A stretch of 46,006 nucleotides of DNA from an uncultured Eubacteriales bacterium (GCA_900315305.1 OMYS01000009.1:1-46006), one strand, 5' to 3'; shown: positions 32,552 to 41,024, counted from the first letter of the stretch. The notes: generated by a model from the letters alone, not told the origin. Made by a program: numbers and translations.

Positions 32552-33693
32552 GGCTGCCCTCCTGTCATTTCACGCTCATGCCGAGCGAAACAAACGCAGA
32601 ATTTCACGCTGCGGGCCAGAACAAACAGGATGACCACAAGGATCACATCACCTCTGACGCCTGCCAGAAAATAATTCGCTCGACTGTCCGCAAATCCGCG
32701 GCACAGCAGATACGATGCAACCGTAAAGACCGCAAAAAGTAATGACTCTTTTATTACCCATCCAGTCTCTGTCTGAATCGGCTTCTTCCCGCCTTTTTGC
32801 TTCGGAAGATGGATTCCGCTGACCAAAAGAACCGCGAAACCGGCTGTAAGAACCGCCGCGATCAACAGCGTACAAATTTTTTCAGAGAGAGGAAGCGCGA
32901 TCCCTTCCAGAATATTCTCAACCTTGCCGGTCTCGCCCCACTTGATCTTGTATGCATTTGTCAGGGAGTCGCAGAAAGACCTGACTTCTTCATAGGTGAC
33001 GCCGCTTTCCGGCGAGTACAGAAAATATCCCTGGCATTCCGTCTGCAGAATGGTATTCTGAAATTCGAGTTCCTCATCCGACGACGGGCTGCTGCCAAAC
33101 TGAATTTCCGGCATCACGGCGCAGCTGTCAAAGTCGTTTCCCAGGGACCCCTCATCCAGGAATGTACCAGCCTTGAGGACTCCGCTGACAATAAGCCCGA
33201 TCGACTGATCCGCCGATATCTGGAGTGGAATCGTATCACCAATGGAATAATCGGCTGCAAGCTCAGAGCCAATCAGAACCGGAATTACCGGATTATCTCC
33301 CGAGTCGATCGTCAATGAATAGCTGATATCCTGTCCTTTGGCAATCGAATCAGAAAGTTTCGCCAGATCCGCCGTATGCTGATTGATGATTGTGACATTT
33401 ACGCCGCTGTAGTTGTTCTGGGCGCACAGATAATAGTTTAGTGGACCGTTCTCCAGAGATGGAAGAAGATTTCTCAGAATTTCATTCTGCGCTTCCGATG
33501 TAAAGACATCTCCAAAACCGGGACCTCCATTCTCACCATATTGATTCGCGAAATATACGGCACCACGCGAATTATCAATGTTGCTCATATTCAATTGATA
33601 GACATGTGCGCTGCGCAGGGCAAACAGGGCGAACAAAGTACAGATAATGGCCATTGCCATAATACAGGACGCAACTTTTCGAATAATCTTCAT
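32548..33693 (-). CDS. MacB-core-like membrane protein, copy B
   Basis: The 381-residue protein has the same layout as copy A: one N-terminal helix, a MacB-core-like external domain of about 250 residues, then three C-terminal helices. Most residues of the external domain are identical between copies. Differences concentrate at the N-terminal helix, the C-terminus (CVCFARHEREMTGGQP) and a few surface positions. GGAGGAAGAATAAGTGGT precedes the ATG. Its promoter carries a 25-nt tandem box also found upstream of the SH3/bacteriocin operon. No ATPase is adjacent, so transport is not established; sensing or immunity are alternatives. Confidence 0.77.
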   Translation of the reverse strand: MKIIRKVASCIMAMAIICTLFALFALRSAHVYQLNMSNIDNSRGAVYFANQYGENGGPGFGDVFTSEAQNEILRNLLPSLENGPLNYYLCAQNNYSGVNVTIINQHTADLAKLSDSIAKGQDISYSLTIDSGDNPVIPVLIGSELAADYSIGDTIPLQISADQSIGLIVSGVLKAGTFLDEGSLGNDFDSCAVMPEIQFGSSPSSDEELEFQNTILQTECQGYFLYSPESGVTYEEVRSFCDSLTNAYKIKWGETGKVENILEGIALPLSEKICTLLIAAVLTAGFAVLLVSGIHLPKQKGGKKPIQTETGWVIKESLLFAVFTVASYLLCRGFADSRANYFLAGVRGDVILVVILFVLARSVKFCVCFARHEREMTGGQP

Positions 33694-33742
33694 ACCACTT
33701 ATTCTTCCTCCCTCGCCCCCTCGGCCTCTCTCATCTGCGCCC

Positions 33743-33791
33743 AGTATACCATATTTTTACCTTCCGAAATCTGAAGAATTCTGAAGATTTT
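33743..33791 (-). promoter_or_regulatory. Copy B promoter with tandem TTCAGA box
   Basis: On the plus strand two tandem decamers, TCTGAAGAAT and TCTGAAGATT (33770-33789), lie inside a 25-base stretch starting at 33767. TATACT (33748-33743) is 18 bases downstream of that stretch. There is no consensus -35; the box takes its place, as expected for an activator-dependent promoter. Confidence 0.7.
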
Positions 33792-34376
33792 TCATTTCTC
33801 TTCAGCCATCAAGATCGCCCGATCCGGCGAATATTCTCTCACAAGAATCGCTTCCATCTCTTCCGGCGGCTCCTTGCAGCCGCCGAGAAGCCATCGCTCC
33901 GTCATCGCGGCGAGCCCCGCACAGAAAAAGCTCTGATGATACCGCAGCTCTGCCTCCGACCCGATGTGCTGCGCCTTCAGGATTTCATCCAGACGGCCGG
34001 CCAGACTATCGGTCAGCCGGTCAGAGACGTCTATGCCTCTCGTATTCTCAAGCAGGTAGCGGTAGAATTCCGGTCTTTCTCTGACCTTTTCGAAGACGTT
34101 CCGAAACGCATGCTCGCGAACCTTCCCCGTATCCGGATCAAACAGGCATCCGATCAGCTCCTCATACGCCGCACCTGTCAGTGATGCGGTCAGATCCGGA
34201 ATATCCAGATAATGACCATAAAATGTCGTGCGATGAATTCCCGCCTTCTCACAGACAGCGCTCACTGTGATATCGCCACGCTTTCCCTTCTTCTCCTGCT
34301 CACGAAGCAGGCCGAGAAATGCGTTCTTGATCCGCTTTTCCATCTCTTCATATCGCTGATTTCCCTTTTTATTCAT
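33792..34376 (-). CDS. TetR/AcrR family regulator
   Basis: The start at 34376 (MNKKGNQRYEEM) gives 194 residues. The helix-turn-helix is ITVSAVCEKAGIHRTTFYGHY at about residues 37-57. The C-terminal part is a helical ligand domain that resembles the TetR_C_7 type. It is divergent from a MATE efflux gene, and a palindrome lies between them, so it probably represses that pump. Its own stop codon falls right next to the tandem box of the copy B promoter. Confidence 0.88.
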   Translation of the reverse strand: MNKKGNQRYEEMEKRIKNAFLGLLREQEKKGKRGDITVSAVCEKAGIHRTTFYGHYLDIPDLTASLTGAAYEELIGCLFDPDTGKVREHAFRNVFEKVRERPEFYRYLLENTRGIDVSDRLTDSLAGRLDEILKAQHIGSEAELRYHQSFFCAGLAAMTERWLLGGCKEPPEEMEAILVREYSPDRAILMAEEK

Positions 34377-34472
34377 GATTTCCCCCGAGCCTTCCATTCC
34401 GGATGAAGCTTCCTCTGCATGCCGTGATTGATGACCGCATTCATTATTTCTACAGTTGTTGTTATATTGTCT

Positions 34473-34531
34473 GTTGTACTTTCACCCAGACTCCATTATA
34501 GTAAAAAGCAGATGATTTCTACAAGTGTAGA
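34473..34531 (+). promoter_or_regulatory. MATE promoter and candidate TetR operator
   Basis: TTGTAC (34473-34478) and TATAGT (34496-34501) are 17 bases apart. A palindrome TCTACA-AG-TGTAGA (34518-34531) lies just downstream of the expected transcription start, a common TetR-family operator position. Confidence 0.6.
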
Positions 34532-34574
34532 TTTAAATGAAGCTCAGATAGAAACTTGGAAAGGATGATTGCTT

Positions 34575-35657
34575 ATGAAGGGAAATCAGGAAATGCTCGA
34601 GCAAGGCTCGTTCCGCAGCCTGCTCGTAAGACTCAGTGTACCATCGGTTGTTATCATGCTCGTGATGGTTGTCTACAATATGGCTGATACCTACTTTATC
34701 GGACAGACCGGTGATCCGGACAGAATCGCGGCGCTTTCACTCTGCGCGCCGATCTTTACGGTTCTGTCCGGTCTCAGTACGCTGCTTGGCAGCGGCGGCT
34801 GCATCGTCATATCGATTGCTCTTGGCAGTAAGAACCGGGACGACATCCGGAAATGCACGAGCTTCTGTTTTCTGGGTTCTCTCGTCATCGGCTTTCTGTT
34901 CACGGGCGTCATGCTCGCCGCGATACGTCCGATCTGCTATGCGCTCGGCGCCGACAGCACAACCTATACCTTCGCCGTGCAGTACCTGCGTGTCATTCTT
35001 CCTGCCGCTCCCATCACGCTTGGTCTTCCGCTTGCCTGCTCGACGCTGCTTATGAGTATTTCTACGATCATCTCGAACCGCCGCATGATTCGCTACGGAT
35101 CGACGGCCCTCGCTGCGCAAGGTGTCGCAGGCAAGATCAGCATGCTCACAACGATGATCATCATGGGCCTGTGCATGGGCCTGCAGCCCGTCATTTCCTA
35201 TACATACGGAAATAAGAATTTCCAGCGCATGCGCGCAATTCTGAAGCAGATAATTCTGACAACTGTCATCATCGGAACCGTGCTGAGTCTCGCCTGCTTC
35301 GCCGCGAGACGGGCGATCATCGCAGCCTTTATCGACAACGCCGATGTCATCCGGAATGGCCAGATCATGATCATTGCTTCTTTACTCACAGGACCGTTCT
35401 ACGGAATCTACCAGACATGTCAAGTCTACCTGCAGTCAACCGGACAGGCCGCCTATGCAACGCTCACATCCGTGCTTGACAAGGGCGTGTATTTTCTGCC
35501 CATTCTGTTCATCCTCGAGCACTTCTTCGGAATGTACGGAATTGCATTTACAGCCGCTGTCACGCTGATGTTCTCTACTGCTACGGCGCTGTTCCTCAGC
35601 CGGAAGGCGCAGCGCAGGCAGGGCATCATGGCGATAAAGGCTGAGAATCTGACATAA
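34575..35657 (+). CDS. MATE family efflux protein with internal deletion
   Basis: The start at 34575 gives 360 residues, about 90 short of the usual 440-460. The N-terminal half is standard (LLVRLSVPSVVIMLVMVVYNMADTYFIGQ) and so is the C-terminal half (YGSTALAAQGVAGKISM, PVISYTYGNKNFQRM). At about residues 155-160 PITLG runs straight into LPLACSTLLMSISTII, joining the end of helix 4 to the start of helix 7. The region usually containing NIILDPIFIF is absent. The frame is kept. A functional two-bundle MATE transporter is unlikely unless the deletion is tolerated. It is divergent from tetR. Confidence 0.8.
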   Translation: MKGNQEMLEQGSFRSLLVRLSVPSVVIMLVMVVYNMADTYFIGQTGDPDRIAALSLCAPIFTVLSGLSTLLGSGGCIVISIALGSKNRDDIRKCTSFCFLGSLVIGFLFTGVMLAAIRPICYALGADSTTYTFAVQYLRVILPAAPITLGLPLACSTLLMSISTIISNRRMIRYGSTALAAQGVAGKISMLTTMIIMGLCMGLQPVISYTYGNKNFQRMRAILKQIILTTVIIGTVLSLACFAARRAIIAAFIDNADVIRNGQIMIIASLLTGPFYGIYQTCQVYLQSTGQAAYATLTSVLDKGVYFLPILFILEHFFGMYGIAFTAAVTLMFSTATALFLSRKAQRRQGIMAIKAENLT

Positions 35658-35678
35658 GAAGAGAAGACAATCCCCAGC

Positions 35679-35725
35679 AAAAAGCAGGCCTCATCCCGTG
35701 ACCCCTGTCACAAGATAAGGCCTGC
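35679..35725 (-). terminator. Terminator between convergent MATE and secreted-protein genes
   Basis: GCAGGCCT (35684-35691) pairs with AGGCCTGC (35718-35725), with an inner GTGAC/GTCAC stem. On the minus strand TTTTT follows directly. It fits termination of the gene at 35758 and may also stop MATE transcripts. Confidence 0.75.
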
Positions 35726-35757
35726 CCAATGTAACCAATTAGACAACTTTGTTCTCA

Positions 35758-36636
35758 TCATTGTCTGGAATCTTTACTATATGCGGCATACTTCACCGCT
35801 TCCTGATATGCGCCTCCACAAGAACGAATGCCGTAGAGGTCGCCGGTTGGCTTATAACAATAGTCCTTCTGTATGTAATTGCCATCTTCTCTGAAATATT
35901 TCACCCGGTATTCTCTTGAGTTATAATTTCCGCTCGTGGGTCCGGTGAACTTGTACGATGTCGAATATTTACAGGTCACACTCAGGTTTATTCCAAGATT
36001 AGACTTACTGAAATAGTCCCCGCTAATGCTGCCTGTCAACGTTCCGGTATACTCGCTCTTTAAGGTCACCGTTTGCCCCTTGGCAACGGAGATAACAAAG
36101 TCATCTTTGACAACTCGGGATGGAACCGTAACTGTTTTTATCGTCTCGTATTTGTGGGTACTTCCCAGCGGAGGACTCCATATTCTTGCTATTGAAATAG
36201 GATAATTGAAAAATGAATCTCCGGCACTCTCATCGTTTCCAACCCGATAGATCGTAAATTGTGAGATATCCGGGTCGTCATTGACGATACATTGCACATC
36301 ACGGTAGGTTGCCCCCGTGTTAGAATCAGCAAACAATACGGTGACCTCGCGACCGTCCTTATTCTTTATAATAAGCCTGGTCTGGTGAATCTCCTGGTCT
36401 GAATCAGATAAAAGATCATCGTCATTCGTCTTCGCGCAAATCCGGGGCTGGATTTTCTGATCGATGGCAGGCACTAATACCTCGTCTCCTGTCTTTGCAG
36501 AGATCCGAGGCTGACGAAGTTTTTGATCAGTAGCAGGTGTGAGGTCATCATCTTCTGCCCTCACATGAAACGGAAAACACGAGAGAACCAAAACGAATGC
36601 CATGAGTACAGCACTCCAACGTCTTGCTCGCCTCAT
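35758..36636 (-). CDS. Secreted protein with N-terminal tandem repeats
   Basis: The 292-residue protein has a signal peptide (RRWSAVLMAFVLVLSCFPFHVRA, cut near residue 27). Residues about 29-96 hold three imperfect repeats of about 23 residues (DDDLTPATDQKLRQPRISAKT, DEVLVPAIDQKIQPRICAKT, DDDLLSDSDQEIHQTRLIIK). The remainder is beta-rich (TVTVPSRVVKDDFVISVAKGQ, LTGSISGDYFSKSNLGINLS) and ends near two cysteines (DYCYKPTGDLYGIRSCGGAY). No family is recognised. TTGAAG and TATAGC 16 bases apart lie upstream. It sits among putative antagonism genes, so a toxin or adhesin is conceivable. Confidence 0.7.
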   Translation of the reverse strand: MRRARRWSAVLMAFVLVLSCFPFHVRAEDDDLTPATDQKLRQPRISAKTGDEVLVPAIDQKIQPRICAKTNDDDLLSDSDQEIHQTRLIIKNKDGREVTVLFADSNTGATYRDVQCIVNDDPDISQFTIYRVGNDESAGDSFFNYPISIARIWSPPLGSTHKYETIKTVTVPSRVVKDDFVISVAKGQTVTLKSEYTGTLTGSISGDYFSKSNLGINLSVTCKYSTSYKFTGPTSGNYNSREYRVKYFREDGNYIQKDYCYKPTGDLYGIRSCGGAYQEAVKYAAYSKDSRQ

Positions 36637-36796
36637 AATGTTCGCCTCTCTTTCTCCAGCTATACTTCAGTTTTCTTGTGCTTCAATCGAAACGTTCAAA
36701 AATATGCAATGCCTTCTAAACTCATTTTTTATGCTCTCTTTCTATCCTCCCTTCGTCTCCACGCATCGAATTCATCATTGCCAGATACCTAAAGTA

Positions 36797-36967
36797 CTAT
36801 TTATGTTTGTTATCAATAACTTCGTGAATAAACAACAACACAGATAGAATAAATATTGAAAGTACCACGAAACGCATATAAATAGTGTTCGGTACCATAG
36901 TTTCCAAAATGCTGTTTATAAAAGACAAAACCATAATGCAGAACGAAAGCACTTTTCTATTATGCAT
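36797..36967 (-). CDS. Possible small two-helix membrane protein
   Basis: The frame from the ATG at 36967 encodes 56 residues with two hydrophobic stretches (VLSFCIMVLSFINSILETMV and MRFVVLSIFILSVLLFIHEV) and a basic end (NKHK). No good ribosome site is visible, and the DNA from 36640 to 37070 is much more AT-rich than its neighbours, so it may be chance or foreign DNA. Confidence 0.35.
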   Translation of the reverse strand: MHNRKVLSFCIMVLSFINSILETMVPNTIYMRFVVLSIFILSVLLFIHEVIDNKHK

Positions 36968-37069
36968 AGCTACATACCCATGCGAAAACATATATTTTGC
37001 ATCGTTGCCTACATGTTCTCTTTTATTGTATTATACGGCACTTACGATTGTATGTCAATAAATACAATT

Positions 37070-37816
37070 TCATGTATTCAGTATTCTTGCAGGCCTGAAC
37101 TTCAGATAATCCCCCGACACAAGCGAATATCTGATTCCGTTGTGCATGCCGATAATACTGTCGTGGAAGCGCGATTCCCCGTGGCAATGCGAGTAGACGA
37201 CCTGCTCCGCACCGTACTCCTCTGCCATCCGCGTAAATACGCTGTCCTTCTCAAGAATATTCGTCGGCGGATAATGCAGAAACATGATGAACTTCTGATA
37301 TCCCGCCTCTCTTGCCTTGTCAAATGACATGCGCAGGCGCTCCGCCTCCCGCTTCACCAGCTTCTTTGCATGTTCCTCCTTCTGCTCGTCCCAGCCGACG
37401 ATGCGGCCCCGACGGTCCAAGTAAAACGGCCCCTCAAAAGTAAATCCCTTCGTGCCGACAAGTGCATAGTCCTCATAGGCATAAAAATTATTCTGAAGGA
37501 AATACAGCCTGTCTCTGTACAATTCATTCAGTTTTTCCGTCTTCTTCGCGTCCCAGAACATATCGTGGTTGCCGCGAAGCAGAATCTTTCTTCCCGGGAA
37601 TGCCGCAATATATTCCAGATCCTCCTGGCACAGGGAAAGATTTTTTCCCCAGGAGTGGTCACCCGTGAGAACCAGCGTATCCTCCGGCCGGACTAGCTGT
37701 TCAATATAGGTCTTCGCCTTTGTCTCGTGGTTTCGCCACACCTTCCCGAAGACGTTCATTGATTTTTCCGGCACCTGGAATGACAAATGCAGATCGCCCA
37801 GCGCGTATAAAGCCAT
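37070..37816 (-). CDS. Metallophosphoesterase
   Basis: The start at 37816 (MALYALGDLHLSFQ) puts the first metal motif GDLH at the N-terminus and follows GGAAGGA; the product is 248 residues. Further motifs are GDHSWG (GDxxxG, where the family often has GDISWG), GNHD in LLRGNHDMFW and the paired histidines in YSHCHG. It belongs to the YkuE/phosphohydrolase-like calcineurin superfamily. The substrate is unknown. A 21-bp palindrome lies about 25 bases upstream of the start. The gene upstream on the same strand is the PhzF-UPF0158 fusion, 100 bases away. Confidence 0.88.
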   Translation of the reverse strand: MALYALGDLHLSFQVPEKSMNVFGKVWRNHETKAKTYIEQLVRPEDTLVLTGDHSWGKNLSLCQEDLEYIAAFPGRKILLRGNHDMFWDAKKTEKLNELYRDRLYFLQNNFYAYEDYALVGTKGFTFEGPFYLDRRGRIVGWDEQKEEHAKKLVKREAERLRMSFDKAREAGYQKFIMFLHYPPTNILEKDSVFTRMAEEYGAEQVVYSHCHGESRFHDSIIGMHNGIRYSLVSGDYLKFRPARILNT

Positions 37817-37838
37817 CGTTTTTCCTTCCACTTCACCA

Positions 37839-37859
37839 AAATTTTCACGGTGAAAATTT
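37839..37859. promoter_or_regulatory. 21-bp palindrome upstream of the phosphoesterase
   Basis: AAATTTTCAC, G, GTGAAAATTT is a perfect palindrome with a one-base centre, located 23-43 bases upstream of the start codon at 37816. It could be an operator. Confidence 0.45.
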
Positions 37860-37918
37860 GCAATGCGTTCCGCGTCTGGGGTGCCGAATGCCACGAAACT
37901 TTCCCCGTAAAACCGCCA

Positions 37919-39658
37919 TTATCCGATGTGAAGCCCCTTGGATTTCACTTCGTATGCAACATGTTTTTCATCGCACCATTTCTTCGCGATGCGGCAGAAT
38001 GCCAGCATCTTGAACATAAAATACTGGTTCTGCACGCCATAGCAGTTCAGCCTGTTTCTGAATGTTCCGAACGGCTGCCGTCCATGCAGGGCGTCAAGGA
38101 GCGCTTCCTTCTGCTGGTCATTCATCAGAGAATTTGCAAAATTTTCCATAATTTCCTTCTCATGGATCTCGAACTGATTCGGAAGCGGGATATAATTGCC
38201 GGAAGACGCGATCTCCACGCGCAGAGCCTTCTGCTCCGGCGTATCATTGTCCGCGGCTGTCGCAAGACCGACAATCTTCCCTGTCCTGCGATTCAGATAC
38301 TGACTCCAGTCCATCGTCGTTCCGTCAAGTGCCTGCGCGATATCCTCAAGATAAAGAACCGGAGCCGCATCTAGAGAATCATCGGTTTTCTCTTCTGAAG
38401 CACTGCTTGCTTCTTCCTGCCCATGGCCACCGGCCTCGATATCAGCCCGAACGTTCTCATCATCATAGGAGCTGTTCTTCTCGTTCCTCTCCGGCTCATG
38501 TACCTGCTCATCCCGATGTGCCGGAGCCTTTGCACGGCTCTCTTCAAGATACGGGTCCTCGTCCTCCTCGTCGTCAAATAAAAGATCGACAAATGCCGCG
38601 ATTTTTGCGGCAGATGAATGATCAACAGTCGCCTTTCTGCTGTCCGCCGGTTCAGAACCGTTATTCTTCGCGGAAGGCTTAGCTCCTTCCGTTTTATTCT
38701 CCGGGTGATAAATAACGATCGGGCCGCGGGAGGGATGTGCCTCCGGGGTCCTCGCCTCCTGCCGTTCCGATCCGACACCTTCTATCTGATTATTCTCAAG
38801 GCCCGAAATCAGTGTATCGGCAGCATGCTCCACGCCCTTTGCTTCTCTCATCACATCGGTTTCCTGCTCCACGGCCGCCTCGTCGGTCAGAATATCTGCC
38901 TCGGCATAAAGAACCGCATTCCCCGCAATCTTTACGCGGCCGCCCATATCCTCACAGAAGAGTGTTCCGCCTCGTTTTGAGAGCTGTCTCGCCAGAATCT
39001 CCTTCTTCCCGAGCACCATGCTCCAGTACGGCACGATATGACAGTGGCCGCTGCCGCACACAGGGTCCTCCGCGATGCCAAGCTTCGGACCGAAGGATCT
39101 CGACACGCAGTCAAAGCCATCCGTCCCCTTCGCGGTAATATGCAGCATGAGTCCGTCCAGTGCCTTCACCTTCTCCAGGTCCGGAGCCGCCGTGCGGACA
39201 AGCTCCGCATCCTCCAGGATGAGAAGCAGATCGCGGCCAAGATACGCCTCGAGCGGACGCACACCCAGTGCTGCTGTCATTGCATTTGTGACAGCAATTC
39301 GCGTAAGCTTATACGACGGAAGGTCCATTTCGAGGCGTCCGCCATTCTTCCGGACCGTAAGAATTCCGCTCTTAGTATCAAATGAAACCATCTCCAGCGA
39401 CGGCTCAAGAAAACGCATCACGACATAGGCCGCCGCGAGCGTCGCGTGTCCGCAGAGATCGATCTCGCCATCCGGCGTAAACCACCTCAGCTGATACGTC
39501 CCGTTATCCCGAACCAGAAACGCGGTCTCAGACAGCCGGTTCTCCTCCGCGATCTGCTGCATCAGCCTGTCCGGAATCCATCGGTCAGGCAGGCACACCG
39601 CCGCCGGATTGCCCGCAAAAACTCTGTCTGTAAACGCGTCCACCAGAAACTGTCTCAT
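37919..39658 (-). CDS. PhzF-like isomerase fused to a UPF0158 domain
   Basis: The start at 39658 (MRQFLVDAFTDRVFAGNPAAV) follows GGAGGGTTAT and gives 579 residues. Residues 1 to about 265 are a PhzF-family fold with the catalytic-type glutamate in NRLSETAFLV and the GHATLAAAYV and DPVCGSGHCHIVPY motifs. Residues about 270-435 are an acidic, low-complexity linker. Residues about 440-579 match UPF0158 (YIPLPNQFEIHEKEIMENF, GRQPFGTFRNRL, WCDEKHVAYEVKS). PhzF proteins are epimerases/isomerases; UPF0158 is uncharacterised. The reading frame is continuous, so this is a true fusion. Confidence 0.85.
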   Translation of the reverse strand: MRQFLVDAFTDRVFAGNPAAVCLPDRWIPDRLMQQIAEENRLSETAFLVRDNGTYQLRWFTPDGEIDLCGHATLAAAYVVMRFLEPSLEMVSFDTKSGILTVRKNGGRLEMDLPSYKLTRIAVTNAMTAALGVRPLEAYLGRDLLLILEDAELVRTAAPDLEKVKALDGLMLHITAKGTDGFDCVSRSFGPKLGIAEDPVCGSGHCHIVPYWSMVLGKKEILARQLSKRGGTLFCEDMGGRVKIAGNAVLYAEADILTDEAAVEQETDVMREAKGVEHAADTLISGLENNQIEGVGSERQEARTPEAHPSRGPIVIYHPENKTEGAKPSAKNNGSEPADSRKATVDHSSAAKIAAFVDLLFDDEEDEDPYLEESRAKAPAHRDEQVHEPERNEKNSSYDDENVRADIEAGGHGQEEASSASEEKTDDSLDAAPVLYLEDIAQALDGTTMDWSQYLNRRTGKIVGLATAADNDTPEQKALRVEIASSGNYIPLPNQFEIHEKEIMENFANSLMNDQQKEALLDALHGRQPFGTFRNRLNCYGVQNQYFMFKMLAFCRIAKKWCDEKHVAYEVKSKGLHIG

Positions 39659-39771
39659 ATAACCCTCCAAAAATACACTGCTCTTATTGCGCAAAGCGCC
39701 GAACTTTAATTATAAAGCATTCGGCGTTCTTGTGCCAGAGGGAATACACGTCGGGACAATTGATACAATTT

Positions 39772-39803
39772 AAAAACGCCCCGATCATAGATCGACCGGG
39801 GCG
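39772..39803 (-). terminator. Terminator after the glycerophosphodiesterase region
   Basis: CGCCCCG (39777-39783) pairs with CGGGGCG (39797-39803) around a loop with a further GATC/GATC pairing. On the minus strand TTTTT follows. It ends the transcript from the gene at 39926 and the small ORF at 39812. Confidence 0.8.
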
Positions 39804-39811
39804 CACATTTA

Positions 39812-39907
39812 TTACTCTAATTCTGGCTGCTGATCACGAGGCGCATTTTTCGGATATACATCACGGAACTTCTTAATCCGCCATGTCTTATCGACGATTT
39901 TGCTCAC
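39812..39907 (-). CDS. Possible 31-residue basic peptide
   Basis: A GTG start at 39907 opens MSKIVDKTWRIKKFRDVYPK followed by a short acidic end (PELE). It lies between the stop of the glycerophosphodiesterase gene and the terminator, in the same direction. No convincing ribosome site is seen. It may be a small protein or chance. Confidence 0.3.
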   Translation of the reverse strand: MSKIVDKTWRIKKFRDVYPKNAPRDQQPELE

Positions 39908-39925
39908 TCGACATGCTTTGGCAGG

Positions 39926-40657
39926 TTATGTCTCCTCGACGATCTTTCTCACCTTATCCGGCAGGTTCGTGATGATCGCGTGCACGCCGCAGGCGATGCA
40001 GGCGCGGATATCCGCCTCGCGGTCAATCGTCCAGACATTGACATCAAGACCTCTCTTCCGGCAGTCCTCCATGAAGGCCGGGTACTGCAGGTTATAGCCT
40101 GACGGATGCAGCGCCTTTACGCCGTATTTTTCGCCGTAGGCAGGCATGTCGATAAAGCCGTCCTCATAGAGGAAAGCGGTCTCCGCCTCCGGGTCAAGCT
40201 CCTGGATCTTCCGGATCGAATAATGATTGAAGGACGAATAAATGACCTTCTTCTCCATGCCGCACTCGTGGATCAGCTTCACGATCTTCTCCTCAATGCT
40301 CGGATAGAAGTATTCTCCCGTCTTCAGCTCGATATTAATCGTAAGGCCGGTCGGCTTCAGCAGGTCACAGACCTCCCGCATGGTCGGGATCTGCACGCCC
40401 TCATAGGCGAGCTTCCCGTTGCTGAAATCGAGCTTCTTCAGCTCATCCAGTGTAAAATCACGGATATTGCCCTTCGCATTGCTCGTGCGGTCCACGCGCT
40501 CATCGTGGCAGACGACAATCTCGCCGTCCTTCGTCAGCTGGATGTCCAGCTCCACGCCGTCCGCGTGCATGTCCGCCGCCATGGCAAATGCAGGAAGTGT
40601 ATTTTCCGGCGCATAGCCGCTTGCTCCGCGGTGCGCCCATACAAGTGGTTTCTTCAT
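39926..40657 (-). CDS. Glycerophosphodiester phosphodiesterase
   Basis: The start at 40657 (MKKPLVWAHRGASG) follows GGAGATTATTAAT and gives 243 residues. GDPD motifs are HRGASGYAPENTLPAF, the metal-binding ELDIQLTKDGEIVVCHDE, and NIELKTGEY. The active-site histidines and glutamates are all present. It hydrolyses glycerophosphodiesters to glycerol-3-phosphate and an alcohol, in lipid or teichoic acid turnover. There is no signal peptide, so it acts in the cytoplasm (UgpQ type). Confidence 0.93.
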   Translation of the reverse strand: MKKPLVWAHRGASGYAPENTLPAFAMAADMHADGVELDIQLTKDGEIVVCHDERVDRTSNAKGNIRDFTLDELKKLDFSNGKLAYEGVQIPTMREVCDLLKPTGLTINIELKTGEYFYPSIEEKIVKLIHECGMEKKVIYSSFNHYSIRKIQELDPEAETAFLYEDGFIDMPAYGEKYGVKALHPSGYNLQYPAFMEDCRKRGLDVNVWTIDREADIRACIACGVHAIITNLPDKVRKIVEET

Positions 40658-40722
40658 ATTAATAATCTCCTTGTTCAATAAAATCTACCGTCATTATACA
40701 TCAGTTACTACGGTCCTTCTCG

Positions 40723-40759
40723 AAAAAAGCCCCGGATCGTGAGAGATCCGGGGCTTTTT
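40723..40759. terminator. Bidirectional terminator
   Basis: AGCCCCGGATC (40728-40738) and GATCCGGGGCT (40745-40755) pair perfectly. Five A precede the left arm and four more T follow the right arm, so it works on both strands. It follows the 60-residue gene. Confidence 0.85.
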
Positions 40760-40764
40760 ATTCA

Positions 40765-40947
40765 TCAATCCTTATATAATCTCCAGAAGAATTCCTTCAT
40801 CGGCGCATTGACCGGATGATGATTCTTCTCCAGCTCATCAATCAGCCTGACAATCGCCGCTCTCGGAGCTTCCTTCGCGCGCGACATATTGAGATGTCCG
40901 CCCATCATGTTGTTCAGTTTTTCAAGCGATAAAGTTTCTGTCTCCAT
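40765..40947 (-). CDS. Small hypothetical protein, 60 residues
   Basis: The ATG at 40947 follows a purine-rich AAAGAGGCAGCAAAA. The sequence has a short acidic lead (METETLSLEKLNNMM), then GGHLNMSRAKEAPRAAIVRLIDELEKNHH, probably helical, and ends KEFFWRLYKD. No family is recognised. MGG near residues 15-17 after an acidic leader recalls double-glycine type leaders, but no peptidase-transporter is nearby. It has its own promoter with a LacI-type palindrome and its own terminator, so it is a regulated single-gene transcript. Confidence 0.6.
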   Translation of the reverse strand: METETLSLEKLNNMMGGHLNMSRAKEAPRAAIVRLIDELEKNHHPVNAPMKEFFWRLYKD

Positions 40948-41024
40948 TTTTGCTGCCTCTTTCCTGTAGATTGCGCCGTCACCGGTCGTCTGATTTGAGA
41001 CGGGCCATGCGCGTCACATGCCCT

